Assembly (NCBI RefSeq): GCF_004358425.1
Contig: NZ_CP037948.1
Location: 2,046,001 to 2,110,000 of the forward strand
DNA length: 64,000 bases
Source: Qipengyuania sediminis
GTDB lineage: Bacteria; Pseudomonadota; Alphaproteobacteria; Sphingomonadales; Sphingomonadaceae
Direction: 5' to 3'
Position 1 is the first letter of the stretch, and each line of letters starts with the position of its first letter. A model generated the notes under the pieces. It did no database searches and was not told where the DNA came from. It saw nothing but the letters and a program-made list of their open reading frames with translations. The translations under genes and the position numbers were made by a program. This document shows, one piece after another, positions 52,410 to 63,474 of this stretch.

Positions 52410-55400
52410 ATGCGCAACATTTCCGCCTGGTCGATCCGCAACCCGGTCATTCCGCTTGTCCTGTTCGCCGGGCTGCTCTTTGCGGGCTTCCTCAGCTTCT
52501 CGCGCATGAGCGTGCAGAACAATCCGGACATCGAATTCGGCGTGGTGGTCGTGGCCATCACGCAGCCGGGCGCGGCGCCTAGCGAAATCTACACCCAGAT
52601 CACCGAAAAGGTCGAAAGCGCGGTCACCTCGGTAGAAGGGGTCGACGTCATCTCCAGCGAAGCAACCGAGGGCTCTTCGGTAACGCAGATCAACATGGAG
52701 ATCGGCGAGGACGTCAATGTCGCGGTGAATGAAGTGAAGGCGGCGGTCGATCAGATCCGGGGCGACCTGCCCGACGGTATCCTGGAACCGCGCGTCTTCA
52801 AGGTCGCCACGTCCAGCAACGACATCGTCAATTTCGCGGTCACCGCCGACGATATGACGATGGAGCAGCTCAGCTGGTTCACCGATGATGTGGTGACCAA
52901 GCGGCTGCAGGCGGTTCCGGGCGTCGCCGCCGCCTCGCGCCGGGGCGGGGTGGACCGCGAGATCCGCGTCATGCTGGACCCCGCGCGGATGCAAGCACTG
53001 GGCGTCAGCGCCGCGCAGATCAACGCGGCGCTCAGGCAGAGCAATGTCGATGCCGGCGGGGGCGAGGCCGAGATTGCCGGATCGCGCCAGTCGGTGCGCG
53101 TGCTCGGCAATGCGGAGAGTGCTTACAATCTCAGCCAGCAGCAGATTTCGCTCGGCGGCGGGCGTTCGATCAAGCTATCCGATGTTGCTACCGTCACCGA
53201 CGGCGCAAGCGAGATCCGCTCCATCGCCAAGGTCGATGGCCGCCCGGTCGTCACCTTCGGCATCCAGCGCGCGCGGGGAGAATCCGATGTCTCGGTCTAC
53301 GACGCATCGGTAAAAGTGCTGGAGGAGATCAAGCGCGAGAACCCCGGCATCGAGTTCACCGAGCTGTTCAACTCGGTGACCTACACCAAGGATCAGTACG
53401 AAAGCTCGATGGCGGCCATGATCGAAGGGGCGATCCTGGCGGTGGTCGTGGTCTTTTTCTTCCTGCGCGACTGGCGCGCGACGATCATCTCGGCGATCGC
53501 GATCCCGCTGTCGGCCATCCCGACTTTCTGGTTCATGGACATGCTGGGCTTCACGCTCAACGAGATGAGCCTGCTCGCGCTCGGCCTCGTCGCCGGTGTG
53601 CTGGTCGACGATGCGATTGTGGAGATCGAAAACATCGTGCGCCATATGCGGATGGGCAAGACCGCCTATCAGGCGAGCATCGATGCGGCCGACGAGATCG
53701 GCATTGCAGTCGTTGCCACCACCTTCTCGATCGCTGCGGTGTTCTTGCCGGTGGGCCTTATGCCCGGCATCGCAGGCCAGTTCTTCAAGAATTTCGGGCT
53801 GACCGTCGTCGCCGCCGTGCTGATGAGCCTTGCCGTCGCGCGCATGATCACGCCGCTCATCGCTGCCTATTTCCTCAAAGAGCACGGGCAGGCGGAGCAT
53901 GCGAGCGGACCCTGGATGCAGCGCTATATGCGGGTGCTCGACTGGACGATCGATCATCGGCAAGCGCGCAGGCTTGCCGCGGCGAAGCCGCGCGTGCCGG
54001 GGCGGCGCGCCTATCTCATTCCCGCGATTGCCATGGCCGTGATTGCCTTTGCAGTGCCTTTCGTCGGGGCGACTCGCGTACCCGAAGGGGCAACCGAAGC
54101 GCCCGGGATCGGGGGTCTCACCGTCCTGACGGCGCTGCTGGGGGCGCTCGCCGGCTTCGCCATCGGCTGGCTCGTCACTGTGTTTCTGACCGCATTGGCG
54201 GGCGTGATCACTCGCCAGGAGCGCAGCGGCCTTACCGGCTGGGGGCGCAGCTGGCTGTGGCGGATGCGCGCGCGATTTGCCGATCATCGCGTCTGGATCA
54301 TGGGTGTGGGGCTGATCTCCTTCATCCTCACCATCGTCATGTTCGCGACGACGCCGATGCAGTTCTTTCCCAACACCAATCTCGATTTCAGCATGGTGCG
54401 GATCGAGATGGTGCCGGGGACCACGCTGGAGCAGACGGAAGAGACTTCCGACAAGGTGGTCGCGCTGCTGCGCGAGGAGCAGGAGGTCGAGAACGTCCTC
54501 CAGAACGTCAGCGAAGGCAGCGGCTCGCTCTACGTCACCTTGCGCGACGATCGCGTGCGCAAAAGCCAGCAGTTCGAACGCGAAGTGGCGATCAAGTTCC
54601 AGGACATCCCCGACGCGCGCGTCAATTTCCAGCAGATGCAGAATGGGCCTCCGGGGGGTTCGGGCCGCGACATCTCGGTCATGCTTTCGGGCAGCGACCC
54701 CGCATTGCTCGAACGCACTGCGCAGGCGCTGGTCGAAGAGATGAAGGGCCTCGCGAGCATTCGCGCCCCGCGGATCGAGGCGGCGCTGCAGCGGCCCGAG
54801 CTCATCATCACGCCGCGGGCCGACCTTGCCGCTTCGCTGGGAGTTAACACCGCCAGCCTCAGCCAGGCGATCCGGATCGCAACCATCGGCGAGATCGACC
54901 AGAATGCGGCCCGGTTCTCGCTGTCGGACCGCCAGGTGCCGATCCGCGTGATGCTGCCCGAACAATCGCGCAGTGCGCTCTCGACGATCCAGAACCTTCC
55001 CGTGCCCACGGCCAGCGGGGGATCGGTGCCGCTGTCGCGAGTCGCGGATATCCGCTTTGGCGCGGGTCCGACCGCGATCGAAAGCTATGACCGCTTGCGC
55101 CGCGTTTATATTGGCGCCGACCTCGCGCCCAAGGTCGACAAGGCGGTGGCGGACGAGCAGATCGCCAAGCTGCCCCTGATGCAGAACCTGCCCACCGGGG
55201 TTGCCAACACGAAGGCGGGATCGGACCGGTTCCTGCAAGAGCTGCTGGTCGATTTCGCGGTGGCACTCGGCACCGGAATCCTGTCCGTTTTTGCAGTCCT
55301 CGTGCTGCTCTATCGCCGGCTCATGAGCCCGCTCGTCAATATGGGCTCGCTGCTCCTGGCGCCGCTGGGCGGGCTGATCGCGCTGAAGCTGCTCGGCCAA

Positions 55401-55844
55401 CCGATCTCGCTTCCGGTTTTCATCGGTATTCTGATGTTATTTGGCATTGTTGCCAAGAATTCGATCCTGCTCGTCGATTTCGCGCTCGAGGAGATGGAGC
55501 GCGGGAAGAGCCGGTTCGAAGCCATCGTCGAGGCCGGCCGGAAGCGGGCGCAGCCGATCGTGATGACCACCGTGGCGATGACCGCGGGCATGATCCCGAC
55601 CGCCATGTCGCTGTCGGGCGACGGGGCCTGGCGCGCGCCCATGGGCACGGTGGTGATCGGGGGGCTGATCCTTGCGACGCTCCTCACGCTCGTGATCGTG
55701 CCCGCAGGCTTCAGCCTTGCCTCTGGAATTGAACGGCGCTTGGGGCCCAAGCTCAGGCGCACCTTCCTTTCCTACGATCCGCAGCGTGACGGCTCGCGCG
55801 ACCCTGCGCCCGGCATGGGCGGGGCGGCGCTCCCGGCCGAGTGA
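52410..55844 (+). CDS. RND multidrug/solute efflux permease (HAE-1/AcrB-like)
   Basis: A 1144-residue proton-driven transporter. The N-terminus [20 protein letters not shown], the helix-4 proton-relay motif [17 protein letters not shown] (near 397 to 413), the porter domains and the C-terminal helix set ([34 protein letters not shown]) define the family. It is longer than the usual 1020 to 1050 residues. Between the end of the first half ([12 protein letters not shown], about 506) and the second-half start ([12 protein letters not shown], about 618) there is an insert of roughly 100 residues with two extra hydrophobic helices. It overlaps the DUF445 gene by four bases. The substrate is unknown. 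Confidence 0.92.
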   Translation: MRNISAWSIRNPVIPLVLFAGLLFAGFLSFSRMSVQNNPDIEFGVVVVAITQPGAAPSEIYTQITEKVESAVTSVEGVDVISSEATEGSSVTQINMEIGEDVNVAVNEVKAAVDQIRGDLPDGILEPRVFKVATSSNDIVNFAVTADDMTMEQLSWFTDDVVTKRLQAVPGVAAASRRGGVDREIRVMLDPARMQALGVSAAQINAALRQSNVDAGGGEAEIAGSRQSVRVLGNAESAYNLSQQQISLGGGRSIKLSDVATVTDGASEIRSIAKVDGRPVVTFGIQRARGESDVSVYDASVKVLEEIKRENPGIEFTELFNSVTYTKDQYESSMAAMIEGAILAVVVVFFFLRDWRATIISAIAIPLSAIPTFWFMDMLGFTLNEMSLLALGLVAGVLVDDAIVEIENIVRHMRMGKTAYQASIDAADEIGIAVVATTFSIAAVFLPVGLMPGIAGQFFKNFGLTVVAAVLMSLAVARMITPLIAAYFLKEHGQAEHASGPWMQRYMRVLDWTIDHRQARRLAAAKPRVPGRRAYLIPAIAMAVIAFAVPFVGATRVPEGATEAPGIGGLTVLTALLGALAGFAIGWLVTVFLTALAGVITRQERSGLTGWGRSWLWRMRARFADHRVWIMGVGLISFILTIVMFATTPMQFFPNTNLDFSMVRIEMVPGTTLEQTEETSDKVVALLREEQEVENVLQNVSEGSGSLYVTLRDDRVRKSQQFEREVAIKFQDIPDARVNFQQMQNGPPGGSGRDISVMLSGSDPALLERTAQALVEEMKGLASIRAPRIEAALQRPELIITPRADLAASLGVNTASLSQAIRIATIGEIDQNAARFSLSDRQVPIRVMLPEQSRSALSTIQNLPVPTASGGSVPLSRVADIRFGAGPTAIESYDRLRRVYIGADLAPKVDKAVADEQIAKLPLMQNLPTGVANTKAGSDRFLQELLVDFAVALGTGILSVFAVLVLLYRRLMSPLVNMGSLLLAPLGGLIALKLLGQPISLPVFIGILMLFGIVAKNSILLVDFALEEMERGKSRFEAIVEAGRKRAQPIVMTTVAMTAGMIPTAMSLSGDGAWRAPMGTVVIGGLILATLLTLVIVPAGFSLASGIERRLGPKLRRTFLSYDPQRDGSRDPAPGMGGAALPAE

Positions 55845-57127
55845 GCCGCACGGGTCCACGGGCGCTGCGACGGAGCGGGGCGGTCCCCCTCCCGCCCGAC
55901 CGGGCCCGCGCCATGCGCCGCACCGCGACCGGCCTGCTGATGCTGATGGCGGGGGTCTTCCTGATTTCGGGTCAATACTTGGCCCAGCACCCGGCCTGGG
56001 GCTTCGTCCACGCCTTCGCCGAAGCTGCGATGGTGGGCGGACTCGCCGACTGGTTCGCCGTCACCGCGCTGTTCCGCCACCCGCTCGGCCTTCCCATCCC
56101 GCACACCGCGATCATTCCCGAGAACAAGGATCGCATTGCCGATACGATGGCGGGTTTCCTGCGCGACAATTTCCTCACCCCCGCAGTGGTGGCGCGGCGG
56201 ATGCGCGAGATGAACCTCGCGCGCACGGTCGGCAGCTATCTGGCGGAACCCAATGTCGGCGGCGCCTCGCGAGTTCGGGCGGGGGCGGGCGAGCTGCTGG
56301 TCGAGGTGCTGGAATCGCTCGACCCTGAACGCCTCGGCACCCAGGTGCGGGGCGCGCTCGCTGCGGGGATCGAGCGGCTTCCCGTTGCGCCGCTAGCCGG
56401 CAAGATGCTGACGGCGATGATCGCGGACGGGCGCCACCGTCCGATCATCGACAGCCTCATCCGTTGGGCGGGGCTGGTGCTCGAGGACAACGAGACGCTG
56501 GTGCGCGAGATGATCCACGCGCGCGCCAATGCACTGCTACGCTTTACGGGGCTGGACACGCGCGTCGCGAATTCGGTGGTGGATGGGCTCTACCGCCTGC
56601 TCGCCGAGGTTCTGGTCGACCAGAACCATCCCCTCCGCGCCAAGGTAGAAGAGGGGCTGGTCAAGCTCGCGCGCGACTTGGCCGAAGACCCCGACACGCA
56701 AGAAAAGGTCGAGCGCGTGAAGCGCGAGCTGATCGCTAATCCGGCCGTGGCAGAGTGGTGGGGCGGTGTCTGGGAACGGCTTCGGCGCGGGCTGATCGCC
56801 GCGATCCGGGGGGAGGGCGAGCCCAAAGCAAGCTTCGCCGCGCTGACGGATAGCCTAACCGAAATGGGCGTCGCCTTGCGCGACGACCCGCGGTTGCAGA
56901 CGCAGGTAAATCGCTTCGCCCGCCGCACCGCTGCAGGCATCGCCACGCGCTACGGCGGGCAGATCGTCCAGCTGGTGTCAGAAACCGTGAAACGCTGGGA
57001 TGCGCGCACCGTGACCGGCCGAATCGAAAACGCCGTCGGCCGTGACCTCCAGTTCATCCGCATCAACGGCACGCTGGTGGGCGGACTAGTGGGTGTGGCG
57101 ATCCATGCGGGGACGGTGTTGCTTTAG
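55841..57127 (+). CDS. DUF445 family membrane protein
   Basis: A 428-residue protein. An N-terminal hydrophobic helix (GLLMLMAGVFLISGQYLA) is followed by the DUF445 hallmark AAMVGGLADWFAVTALFRHP and GLPIPHTAIIPENKDRIADT. A long helical region follows (about 110 to 390), then a C-terminal hydrophobic segment (GTLVGGLVGVAIHAG). The function is unknown; related proteins have been described as inner-membrane proteins. The GTG start overlaps the RND stop (GTGA); an ATG 24 codons later is a reasonable alternative. It may be co-transcribed with the efflux genes. Confidence 0.88.
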   Translation: MSRTGPRALRRSGAVPLPPDRARAMRRTATGLLMLMAGVFLISGQYLAQHPAWGFVHAFAEAAMVGGLADWFAVTALFRHPLGLPIPHTAIIPENKDRIADTMAGFLRDNFLTPAVVARRMREMNLARTVGSYLAEPNVGGASRVRAGAGELLVEVLESLDPERLGTQVRGALAAGIERLPVAPLAGKMLTAMIADGRHRPIIDSLIRWAGLVLEDNETLVREMIHARANALLRFTGLDTRVANSVVDGLYRLLAEVLVDQNHPLRAKVEEGLVKLARDLAEDPDTQEKVERVKRELIANPAVAEWWGGVWERLRRGLIAAIRGEGEPKASFAALTDSLTEMGVALRDDPRLQTQVNRFARRTAAGIATRYGGQIVQLVSETVKRWDARTVTGRIENAVGRDLQFIRINGTLVGGLVGVAIHAGTVLL

Positions 57128-57710
57128 TTACATCGAAGTCTGAAAGCGTACTCGCGACCGCCAATACGATTTGATCGGTTTGCCTGCCGCATCCAAGGCT
57201 GCCTTGAAACGAGCCCGTTTCATTAATCCGTCACATACTGCAGAGTCGAAGCCCACTGTGATGGCAGCTTCTTCTTCAGCCGTTGGCTCGCCCGGCGCAT
57301 CTTCTGCAGTGTATTCGTTCTCTGCGACGTCTTCGACGTGCCGCCGATCCTTCAGGCGAATTCGGGTTAGAACATCCCACCTGACACGATTGGCCCATAA
57401 GTCGAAAGACTTAGGTCGAGCACCTCATCGATTTCGTTCTCATATCCTCCCGGCCCGAAGGCCAGACGAGCAGAATTGCCTGCGAAATCTGTGAAAGCAG
57501 GCGAAGCCGCGGCTCAAACTGTTCGAGAATCAGCGCTGCCTTCGTCGCGCCATCCGCGAAAGGTCGCGTCATGCGGCACGCGTCATTGTCATAATTCACG
57601 GTCCATGGTGCCGTCGGTTTGACTATTTGCTTTGGTGCATGCTGGGCGAAGGCACCCTCCGGGCCGCATAGGATTGCTGACGCTATGATCGTCCTTACCA
57701 GCGGCTTCAC
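57128..57710 (-). pseudogene. Frameshifted remnant of a secreted TonB-C-terminal-like sphingomonad protein
   Basis: Three pieces in different frames follow one another on the minus strand. First, a GTG-started signal peptide and mature N-terminus (KPLVRTIIASAILCG, then PWTVNYDNDACRMTRPF and ALILEQFEPR). After a one-base shift comes FTDFAGNSARLAFGPGGYEN up to a TAA. In a third frame is the C-terminus DSAVCDGLMKRARFKAALDA, AGKPIKSYWRSRVRFQ, which matches the end of a TonB-like energy-transducer-type family. The segment normally between pieces two and three is largely missing. Base composition is visibly lower in GC than the neighbours. I know this family from memory only; the broken reading frame is seen directly. 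It ends directly after the convergent DUF445 stop. Confidence 0.68.
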
Positions 57711-57825
57711 TTCAGCCCTCGCTTCCCTGCTCCATCCACGAGGATAGGCGCAACCTAGACCGCTTGCCGAGCCAACGTGCGTCGCCCCACTTGGCTTGTC
57801 GAAGCAACGCAGGCAGGGCCACAAG

Positions 57826-58830
57826 ATGCGATGCGTCTTCGATCAGCGGCAACTGGCGCATGCGCCCGAAGTCGAGCTGCATAACGGTGGTTTCGTGCCT
57901 TATGCGGAGGATGGGGGGCGGGTTGCCAGCATTCTTGATGCGATCGGCGCTACGGAACCTGCGAGCGATCATGGCGAAGACCCGCTTCTCGCGGTGCATA
58001 GCGGCGAGTACCTCGACTTTTTGAAGCAGGCCTATGCGGCTTGGCGGGCCGCGGGGCGGGAGGGGGACGCGATGGGCTATGCATGGCCCGTCCGTGGGCG
58101 GCGCGCGCTCGATCTCGAACGGATCGATGCCAAGCTTGGCCGCTTCAGCTTCGATACGGCCACCCCGATCGCAGCGGGGACTTGGGAAAGCGCCTATTGG
58201 AGCGCGCAGACGGCGCTGACCGCTTTGGACTTGGTGCACGCTGGCGGGCAAGCGGCCTTCGCGCTCTGCCGCCCGCCGGGGCATCATGCGGGGTCGGATT
58301 ATCTCGGCGGCTATTGCCATATCAACAGCGCTGCCGTCGCCGCTCAGGCAGCCCGGACAGCAGGCAGGTCGCGAGTGGCGGTGCTCGATATCGACTACCA
58401 CCACGGCAATGGCACGCAGGATATCTTCTACGACCGCGACGACGTGTTCTTCGCCTCGATCCACGCCGATCCGCGCACCGATTACCCTTTTTTCTGGGGC
58501 CATGCCGACGAGCGCGGCGAGGGTGATGGCGAGGGCGCCACGCTCAACCTGCCCCTGCCGCGCGGAACTAGTCTGGCGGGGTACGAACGGGCGCTCGAAA
58601 CAGCCCTGGAAGCCATTTCCGACTTCGGACCGGACCAGCTCGTGCTATCTTATGGAGCGGACACCTATGAAGGCGATCCGATCTCCCAATTCCGCCTTTC
58701 CACGGGGGACTTTACGCGGATTGCGGGCAGAATCGCGGAGCTTGGTGTCCCCACTCTCATCGTGATGGAGGGCGGTTACGCCGTAGACGCCTTGGGCGCC
58801 AACGTCGCCGCCTTCCTTTCAGGTTTTTAA
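57826..58830 (+). CDS. Histone deacetylase family protein (acetylpolyamine amidohydrolase-like)
   Basis: A 334-residue zinc amidohydrolase of the arginase/deacetylase fold. Catalytic and metal residues are in [53 protein letters not shown] (zinc histidine), [13 protein letters not shown] and MEGGYAV. The [10 protein letters not shown] insertion loop is the style of acetylpolyamine amidohydrolases, which deacetylate small polyamine-like compounds. The ATG is chosen because [15 protein letters not shown] is the family opening. It is convergent with etfA, with seven bases between the stops. Confidence 0.9.
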   Translation: MRCVFDQRQLAHAPEVELHNGGFVPYAEDGGRVASILDAIGATEPASDHGEDPLLAVHSGEYLDFLKQAYAAWRAAGREGDAMGYAWPVRGRRALDLERIDAKLGRFSFDTATPIAAGTWESAYWSAQTALTALDLVHAGGQAAFALCRPPGHHAGSDYLGGYCHINSAAVAAQAARTAGRSRVAVLDIDYHHGNGTQDIFYDRDDVFFASIHADPRTDYPFFWGHADERGEGDGEGATLNLPLPRGTSLAGYERALETALEAISDFGPDQLVLSYGADTYEGDPISQFRLSTGDFTRIAGRIAELGVPTLIVMEGGYAVDALGANVAAFLSGF

Positions 58831-58837
58831 ATACGGC

Positions 58838-59770
58838 TCAACCGAGCTTCTGCGTCAGCTCCGGCACGATCTTGAACAGATCGCCGACGAGACCGATGTC
58901 TGCCACCTGGAAAATCGGCGCGTCTTCGTCCTTGTTGATGGCGATGATCGTCTTGGCATCCTTCATGCCCGCAAGATGCTGGATCGCGCCGGAAATGCCG
59001 ATCGCGATATAGACTTCGGGCGCTACGATCTTGCCCGTCTGCCCAACCTGGTAGTCGTTGGGCACATAGCCCGCATCCACCGCCGCGCGGCTAGCACCGA
59101 CGCCGGCATTGAGCTTGTCGGCGAGGGGCAGGATCAGCTCCTCGAAGGTCTCGGCATCCTTCAGCGCGCGCCCGCCCGAAACGATGATCTTGGCGCTGGT
59201 GAGTTCGGGCCTTTCGGACTTCGCAAGCTCGCTCCCTTCGAAGCTGGAAAGACCGGCATCGCCCCCGCCGCTCACAGGCTGCACGATGCCGCTACCGCCC
59301 TCGGCCGCCGCCTTTTCGAACGCAGTGCCGCGCACGGTGATGACGAGCTTGGGATCGCTCGATTCGACCGTGGCAATGGCGTTGCCGGCGTAGATGGGCC
59401 GCGAGAAGGTCCGCTCGCCCTCGACGCTGACGATCTCGGAAATCTGCATGACGTCGAGCAAGGCTGCAACTCGCGGAGCGATATTCTTGCCGGTGGTGGT
59501 CGCGCTGGCGAAGAAGGCGTCATAATCCGCCATCAGCTGGACCGCGAGAGGCGCGACATTCTCGGCAAGCTGATGCTCGTATGCGGCGTCGTCGGCGAGA
59601 TGCACCGTTCCGACGCCCGCGATGCGCGCCGCTGCCTCGGCGACGCTCGCACAACCCTTGCCCGCGACCAGCAGATCGACCGAGCCGAGCTTGGCGGCCG
59701 CGGTGACAGTCGCGAGGGTTGCGTCCTTCACGCTCGCATTGTCGTGATCGACCAGAACCAGAGTCTTCAT
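58838..59770 (-). CDS. etfA: Electron transfer flavoprotein subunit alpha
   Basis: A 310-residue protein. The N-terminal domain opens [20 protein letters not shown]. The FAD-binding C-terminal domain has [60 protein letters not shown] and [19 protein letters not shown], the ETF-alpha signature. With EtfB it carries electrons from acyl-CoA and other dehydrogenases to the ubiquinone pool. It lies 31 bases below etfB in the same transcript. Confidence 0.96.
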   Translation of the reverse strand: MKTLVLVDHDNASVKDATLATVTAAAKLGSVDLLVAGKGCASVAEAAARIAGVGTVHLADDAAYEHQLAENVAPLAVQLMADYDAFFASATTTGKNIAPRVAALLDVMQISEIVSVEGERTFSRPIYAGNAIATVESSDPKLVITVRGTAFEKAAAEGGSGIVQPVSGGGDAGLSSFEGSELAKSERPELTSAKIIVSGGRALKDAETFEELILPLADKLNAGVGASRAAVDAGYVPNDYQVGQTGKIVAPEVYIAIGISGAIQHLAGMKDAKTIIAINKDEDAPIFQVADIGLVGDLFKIVPELTQKLG

Positions 59771-59801
59771 ATCTCGAATGTCCTCGTGTCGTCGGCGCCG
59801 C

Positions 59802-60554
59802 TTAAGCGATGCCGAGCACCTTCAGCTTGGCGACGAGCTCGTCCACATCGGCGACCTTCACGCCCGCCTGCCGCACTGCAGGCTCGGCCACCTTGAGCAT
59901 CTTCAACCGCGGGGCGATATCGACGCCGTAATCCGCCGCGGTCTTCTGCACGAGCGGCTTGGATTTCGCCTTCATGATATTGGGAAGGCTGGCATAGCGC
60001 GGCTCGTTGAGGCGCAAATCGGTCGTGACGATTGCGGGCAGCGCGAGCTTGACGGTCTCCAAACCGCCGTCGACCTCGCGCTTCACGATCACGTGATCGC
60101 CCTGGACCTCGACCGTATTGGCGAAGGTGCCCTGCGGCCGCCCGGTAAGCGCGGCGAGCATCTGGCCGGTCTGGTTCGAATCGTCGCTGATCGCCTGCTT
60201 GCCCATGAGGACCAGACCGGGCTGCTCTTCCTCGAAGATCGCCTTCAGGATTTTGGCAACCGCCAGCGGCTCGATTTCGGCATCATCCTCGGTCTGCACC
60301 AGGATCGCGCGATCCGCCCCCATGGCGAGCGCGGTCCGCAACGTCTCTGTCGCCTTCGCGGGGCCGATGCTGACCGCGACGATCTCGGTCGCCTTGCTTT
60401 TCTCCTTCAAACGGATCGCTTCCTCGACCGCGATCTCGTCGAACGGGTTCATGCTCATCTTGACATTCGCGAGGTCGATCCCGCTGCCATCGGCTTTGAC
60501 CCGCGGCTTCACATTGTAATCGATCACCCGCTTCACGGGCACGAGGATTTTCAT
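59802..60554 (-). CDS. etfB: Electron transfer flavoprotein subunit beta
   Basis: A 250-residue protein starting [20 protein letters not shown], with [20 protein letters not shown], the AMP-binding region [35 protein letters not shown] and [19 protein letters not shown], all typical of EtfB. It forms the ETF heterodimer with EtfA. A palindromic motif 35 bases before the ATG probably controls the etfBA unit. The upstream sucC gene is on the same strand. Confidence 0.96.
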   Translation of the reverse strand: MKILVPVKRVIDYNVKPRVKADGSGIDLANVKMSMNPFDEIAVEEAIRLKEKSKATEIVAVSIGPAKATETLRTALAMGADRAILVQTEDDAEIEPLAVAKILKAIFEEEQPGLVLMGKQAISDDSNQTGQMLAALTGRPQGTFANTVEVQGDHVIVKREVDGGLETVKLALPAIVTTDLRLNEPRYASLPNIMKAKSKPLVQKTAADYGVDIAPRLKMLKVAEPAVRQAGVKVADVDELVAKLKVLGIA

Positions 60555-60589
60555 GATCAGCTCCTGAACTGTTGCGCCGCTATCTAACC

Positions 60590-60605
60590 TTTACGTAAAC
60601 GTCAA
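60590..60605 (-). promoter_or_regulatory. Imperfect palindrome upstream of etfB, LiuR/MerR-type operator candidate
   Basis: On the minus strand it reads TTGACGTTTACGTAAA: TTGACGT and ACGTAAA are inverted arms with one mismatch around TT. As I recall, this is close to the operator described for LiuR, the MerR-family regulator of branched-chain amino acid and fatty acid breakdown, whose regulon often includes etfBA. The position 35 bases before the etfB ATG fits an operator. The regulator itself is not in the window. Confidence 0.55.
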
Positions 60606-60612
60606 CCAAAGG

Positions 60613-61809
60613 TCACGCGGCCTTCTTGACTGCGGACACGATTTTACGTGCGGCATCACCAAGATCATCCGCGCTCACGATCGCGAGGCCGCTGTGGTTC
60701 AAGATCGCCTTGCCCTCGTTCACGTTGGTTCCCTCCAGGCGAACGACCAAAGGCACGGAAAGGTTCACGTCCTTGGCCGCTGCGACGATGCCGTCCGCGA
60801 TGACGTCGCACTTCATTATCCCACCGAAGATATTGACGAGAATCCCCTCTACCGCCGGATCCTTGAGGATGATCTTGAAAGCGGCCGTGACCTTCTCGCG
60901 GCTGGCCCCGCCACCCACGTCGAGGAAGTTGGCCGGGAATGCGCCGTTAAGCTTGATGATGTCCATGGTCGCCATGGCAAGACCCGCGCCGTTGACCATG
61001 CAGCCGATATTGCCGTCGAGCTTGATATAGGCGAGGTCATACTCGCTCGCCTCGACCTCGGCCGGGTCCTCCTCGGTCACGTCGCGCAGGGCCTCCACCT
61101 CGGGGTGGCGGTACAGCGCGTTCGAATCGAAGCTCATCTTGGCATCGAGCACCATCAGCTTGCCGCCGCTCTCGGCGAGCGGGTTGATCTCGATCATCGC
61201 GCAATCGAGCGCTACGAAAGCATCGTAAAGCTGCCTGCCGATTTTGGCTGCCTGCTTGTGGAGGTCGCCAGTCAGCTTCAGCCCGAAGGCGAGCGCGCGT
61301 CCATGATGAGGCATGAAGCCTTCCGCGGGGTCGATGACGATAGTAGTGATCTTCTCGGGGCTGTCATGCGCGACATCCTCGATGCTCATGCCGCCTTCGG
61401 TGCTGGCGATCATCGCGATCCGCCCTGTCGCGCGGTCGACGACAAGCGACAGGTAGTATTCCTTGCCGATGTCGACCCCATCGGTGATGTACAGCCGATT
61501 GACCTGCTTGCCCGCCTCGCCGGTCTGGATCGTCACCAGCGTCTTTCCCAGGATTTCGCGCGCGTTGGACTCGACCTCCTCGACGCTCTTCGCCAGGCGC
61601 ACGCCGCCCTTGGCATCGGGGCCTAGCTCCTTGAACTTGCCCTTGCCGCGCCCGCCGGCGTGGATTTGCGCCTTCACCACCCACAGCGGGCCGGGCAGCT
61701 GCTTCGCCGCATCGACCGCCTGCTCCACCGAGAGCGCGGCGATGCCAGCGGGGACGGGCAGGCCGTGCTTCGCCAGCAGCTCCTTGGCTTGATACTCGTG
61801 AATGTTCAT
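60613..61809 (-). CDS. sucC: Succinate-CoA ligase (ADP-forming) subunit beta
   Basis: A 398-residue TCA-cycle enzyme subunit. [20 protein letters not shown] opens the ATP-grasp domain. [16 protein letters not shown] is the nucleotide loop, EINPLAES and [19 protein letters not shown] follow, and the C-terminal ligase domain has [15 protein letters not shown] and [14 protein letters not shown]. The ATG marks the conserved N-terminus; the open frame above it is non-coding. sucD, often the next gene, is not present here; etfB follows after 58 bases. Confidence 0.96.
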   Translation of the reverse strand: MNIHEYQAKELLAKHGLPVPAGIAALSVEQAVDAAKQLPGPLWVVKAQIHAGGRGKGKFKELGPDAKGGVRLAKSVEEVESNAREILGKTLVTIQTGEAGKQVNRLYITDGVDIGKEYYLSLVVDRATGRIAMIASTEGGMSIEDVAHDSPEKITTIVIDPAEGFMPHHGRALAFGLKLTGDLHKQAAKIGRQLYDAFVALDCAMIEINPLAESGGKLMVLDAKMSFDSNALYRHPEVEALRDVTEEDPAEVEASEYDLAYIKLDGNIGCMVNGAGLAMATMDIIKLNGAFPANFLDVGGGASREKVTAAFKIILKDPAVEGILVNIFGGIMKCDVIADGIVAAAKDVNLSVPLVVRLEGTNVNEGKAILNHSGLAIVSADDLGDAARKIVSAVKKAA

Positions 61810-61931
61810 CGCTGCTCTGTCCCGGAATGTTGAGGATGCGTGAGGGTCGCCCGCGGCGCCGTGCGCGCGGGGCATAAGCATGGATGGCGCGGGTTGAAAA
61901 GGGGCCGCGCCGGGTGCACCGCGCCCGCCCC

Positions 61932-62720
61932 ATGATCGATCGCCAGCGCCTTCGCTCAATCCTCGCCGAAGCCGGCCGCATCGCGCTCGGAATGTGGCCG
62001 GGCGCCGGGCACAGGCTGACGGCTTGGGAGAAAGCGCCCGGCAACCCCGTTTCGGACGCGGACATGGCGGTGGACGCTTTCCTGAAACGTGAGCTCGGCG
62101 CGCTGCTGCCTTCTGCCGGGTGGCTTTCCGAAGAGACGGTCGACGATGCCGCGCGACTGGCGAACGATCTCGTCTGGCTGGTCGATCCGATCGACGGCAC
62201 CCGCGATTTCGTCCGCGGGAGGCCGGGCTGGGCGGTTTCGGTCGCGTTACTCAGGGGCGGGCGGCCGCTCCTCGGGCTGCTCGAAGCGCCCGCCCGGGGC
62301 GAGCATTGGTGGGCGGAGGCAGGCAAGGGCGCGACTCGCAATGAGATCGCGCTGGCCGCTTCGCGTCGCGTGGTCCTGGCCGGTGCGCGCGTGCCTGCCG
62401 ACACGCTGCCCCGGGTCGACACCGATCTGGTACCCGTGCCGCGCGCCAATTCGATCGCCTTGCGCGTGGCGATGGTGGCAGCGGACGAGGCCGACCTTTG
62501 CGCAACGCTGCGCTGGGGTTACGAATGGGATATCGCCGCCGCGGCGCTGATCGCGCGCGAGGCGGGGGCTTCGGTGACCGACGCCTTCGGCGCGCAGCTT
62601 GCTTTCAACAAGCGCGATCCCCGCGCCTTTGGCGTGCTGGTCTCGGCTCCCGGCATTCACCATGCAGCGGTGGAACGTCTGGCCAAACGCGCCGCCGAGA
62701 TCGCCGTTCGCCCGGCATAG
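61932..62720 (+). CDS. Inositol monophosphatase-family phosphatase (CysQ/HisN-like)
   Basis: A 262-residue magnesium-dependent phosphatase. Metal-site motifs are [26 protein letters not shown] (Glu), [15 protein letters not shown], and the C-terminal [19 protein letters not shown]. The family includes inositol monophosphatase, 3'(2'),5'-bisphosphate nucleotidase (CysQ) and histidinol phosphatase (HisN); the short form and SEETVDD spelling are compatible with CysQ or HisN, and I cannot choose. ATG at MIDRQRLRS is preferred over one 16 codons upstream. It is divergent from sucC and convergent with the OmpA gene. Confidence 0.87.
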   Translation: MIDRQRLRSILAEAGRIALGMWPGAGHRLTAWEKAPGNPVSDADMAVDAFLKRELGALLPSAGWLSEETVDDAARLANDLVWLVDPIDGTRDFVRGRPGWAVSVALLRGGRPLLGLLEAPARGEHWWAEAGKGATRNEIALAASRRVVLAGARVPADTLPRVDTDLVPVPRANSIALRVAMVAADEADLCATLRWGYEWDIAAAALIAREAGASVTDAFGAQLAFNKRDPRAFGVLVSAPGIHHAAVERLAKRAAEIAVRPA

Positions 62721-62721
62721 C

Positions 62722-62747
62722 AAAAGGGGCCGACACGCGCCGGCCCC
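62722..62747 (-). terminator. Rho-independent terminator of the OmpA-family gene
   Basis: GGGGCCG and CGGCCCC pair around an eight-base loop. On the minus strand the stem is followed by TTTTG, giving a reasonable terminator 25 bases after the OmpA-type stop. On the plus strand the stem is followed only by CCTCG, so it would work poorly for the phosphatase gene. Confidence 0.78.
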
Positions 62748-62772
62748 CTCGCTCTATGTCTCAGCCTGCCGT

Positions 62773-63474
62773 TTACTGGCCCTGCTGGCGCGCCGCTTGC
62801 ACATCGGCGTCGGTAAAGGGCACGATCTTGATTTCGACCCGGCGGTTCAGCGCCCGGCCGTATTCAGTGTTGTTGTCGCCCTTGAAGTACTGGGGGTTCT
62901 CGCCGAAGCCCTGCCAGCGGATGCGGCTGCTCGCGACGCCCTGGCTGGTAAGATAGCTCGACACCGCCTGCGCGCGCTGTTCCGACAGACGCTGATTGAA
63001 GGCTTCCGAGCCGGTCGAATCGGTATAGCCGTACACGTCGACGATACTGTTCGGATATTGCCGCAGGCTCGCGGCCACCTGGTCGAGGGTCTGGCGGAAG
63101 GTGGCATTGATCTGCGCGCTGCCGGTGGCGAAGGTTACGCCATCGGGAAGGTTCACGAGGATCGCCTGCCCGTTGTCGGTCTCCGTCACGTCAACACCCG
63201 AGCCGGCGGTTCCTTCGCGCAGCTCCTTGATCTGCTGGTCGAGCCGGTAGCCGGCATAGCCGCCCGCCGCGCCGCCAGCGACCGCACCGATGATGCGGCC
63301 CGTGCGGCCGCCGATGACCCCGCCGAGCAGGCCGCCAAGGACCGCGCCGCCGCCCGTGCCGATCACGGTGCGCGAGGCCTTCTGTTCGCCGGTGTTGGGA
63401 TCGGTCACGCAGGCGCTGACCGTCAGGAGCGAGACCGAGGCCAGCGCGGCCACGATAATGCGCGGTGTCTTCAT
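62773..63474 (-). CDS. OmpA-family lipoprotein with glycine-zipper segment
   Basis: A 233-residue outer-membrane protein. The lipoprotein signal ends in VSAC (Cys22). Next is a glycine-zipper region (GGGAVLGGLLGGVIGGRTGR, then IIGAVAGGAAGGYAGY). The C-terminal OmpA peptidoglycan-binding domain has FATGSAQINATFRQTL, VDVYGYTDSTGSEAFNQRLS, the conserved Asp, and NRRVEIKI. It would tether the outer membrane to the cell wall. The ATG has an AAAGGA Shine-Dalgarno upstream, and a terminator follows the gene. Confidence 0.92.
   Translation of the reverse strand: MKTPRIIVAALASVSLLTVSACVTDPNTGEQKASRTVIGTGGGAVLGGLLGGVIGGRTGRIIGAVAGGAAGGYAGYRLDQQIKELREGTAGSGVDVTETDNGQAILVNLPDGVTFATGSAQINATFRQTLDQVAASLRQYPNSIVDVYGYTDSTGSEAFNQRLSEQRAQAVSSYLTSQGVASSRIRWQGFGENPQYFKGDNNTEYGRALNRRVEIKIVPFTDADVQAARQQGQ

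Noticed and set aside
53175..55400. 741-codon open frame antisense to the RND permease gene
   Set aside because: It is composed of charged low-complexity sequence (many R, D, H, Q), typical of the complement of a GC-rich coding gene. The plus-strand RND protein has clear family motifs along the whole stretch.
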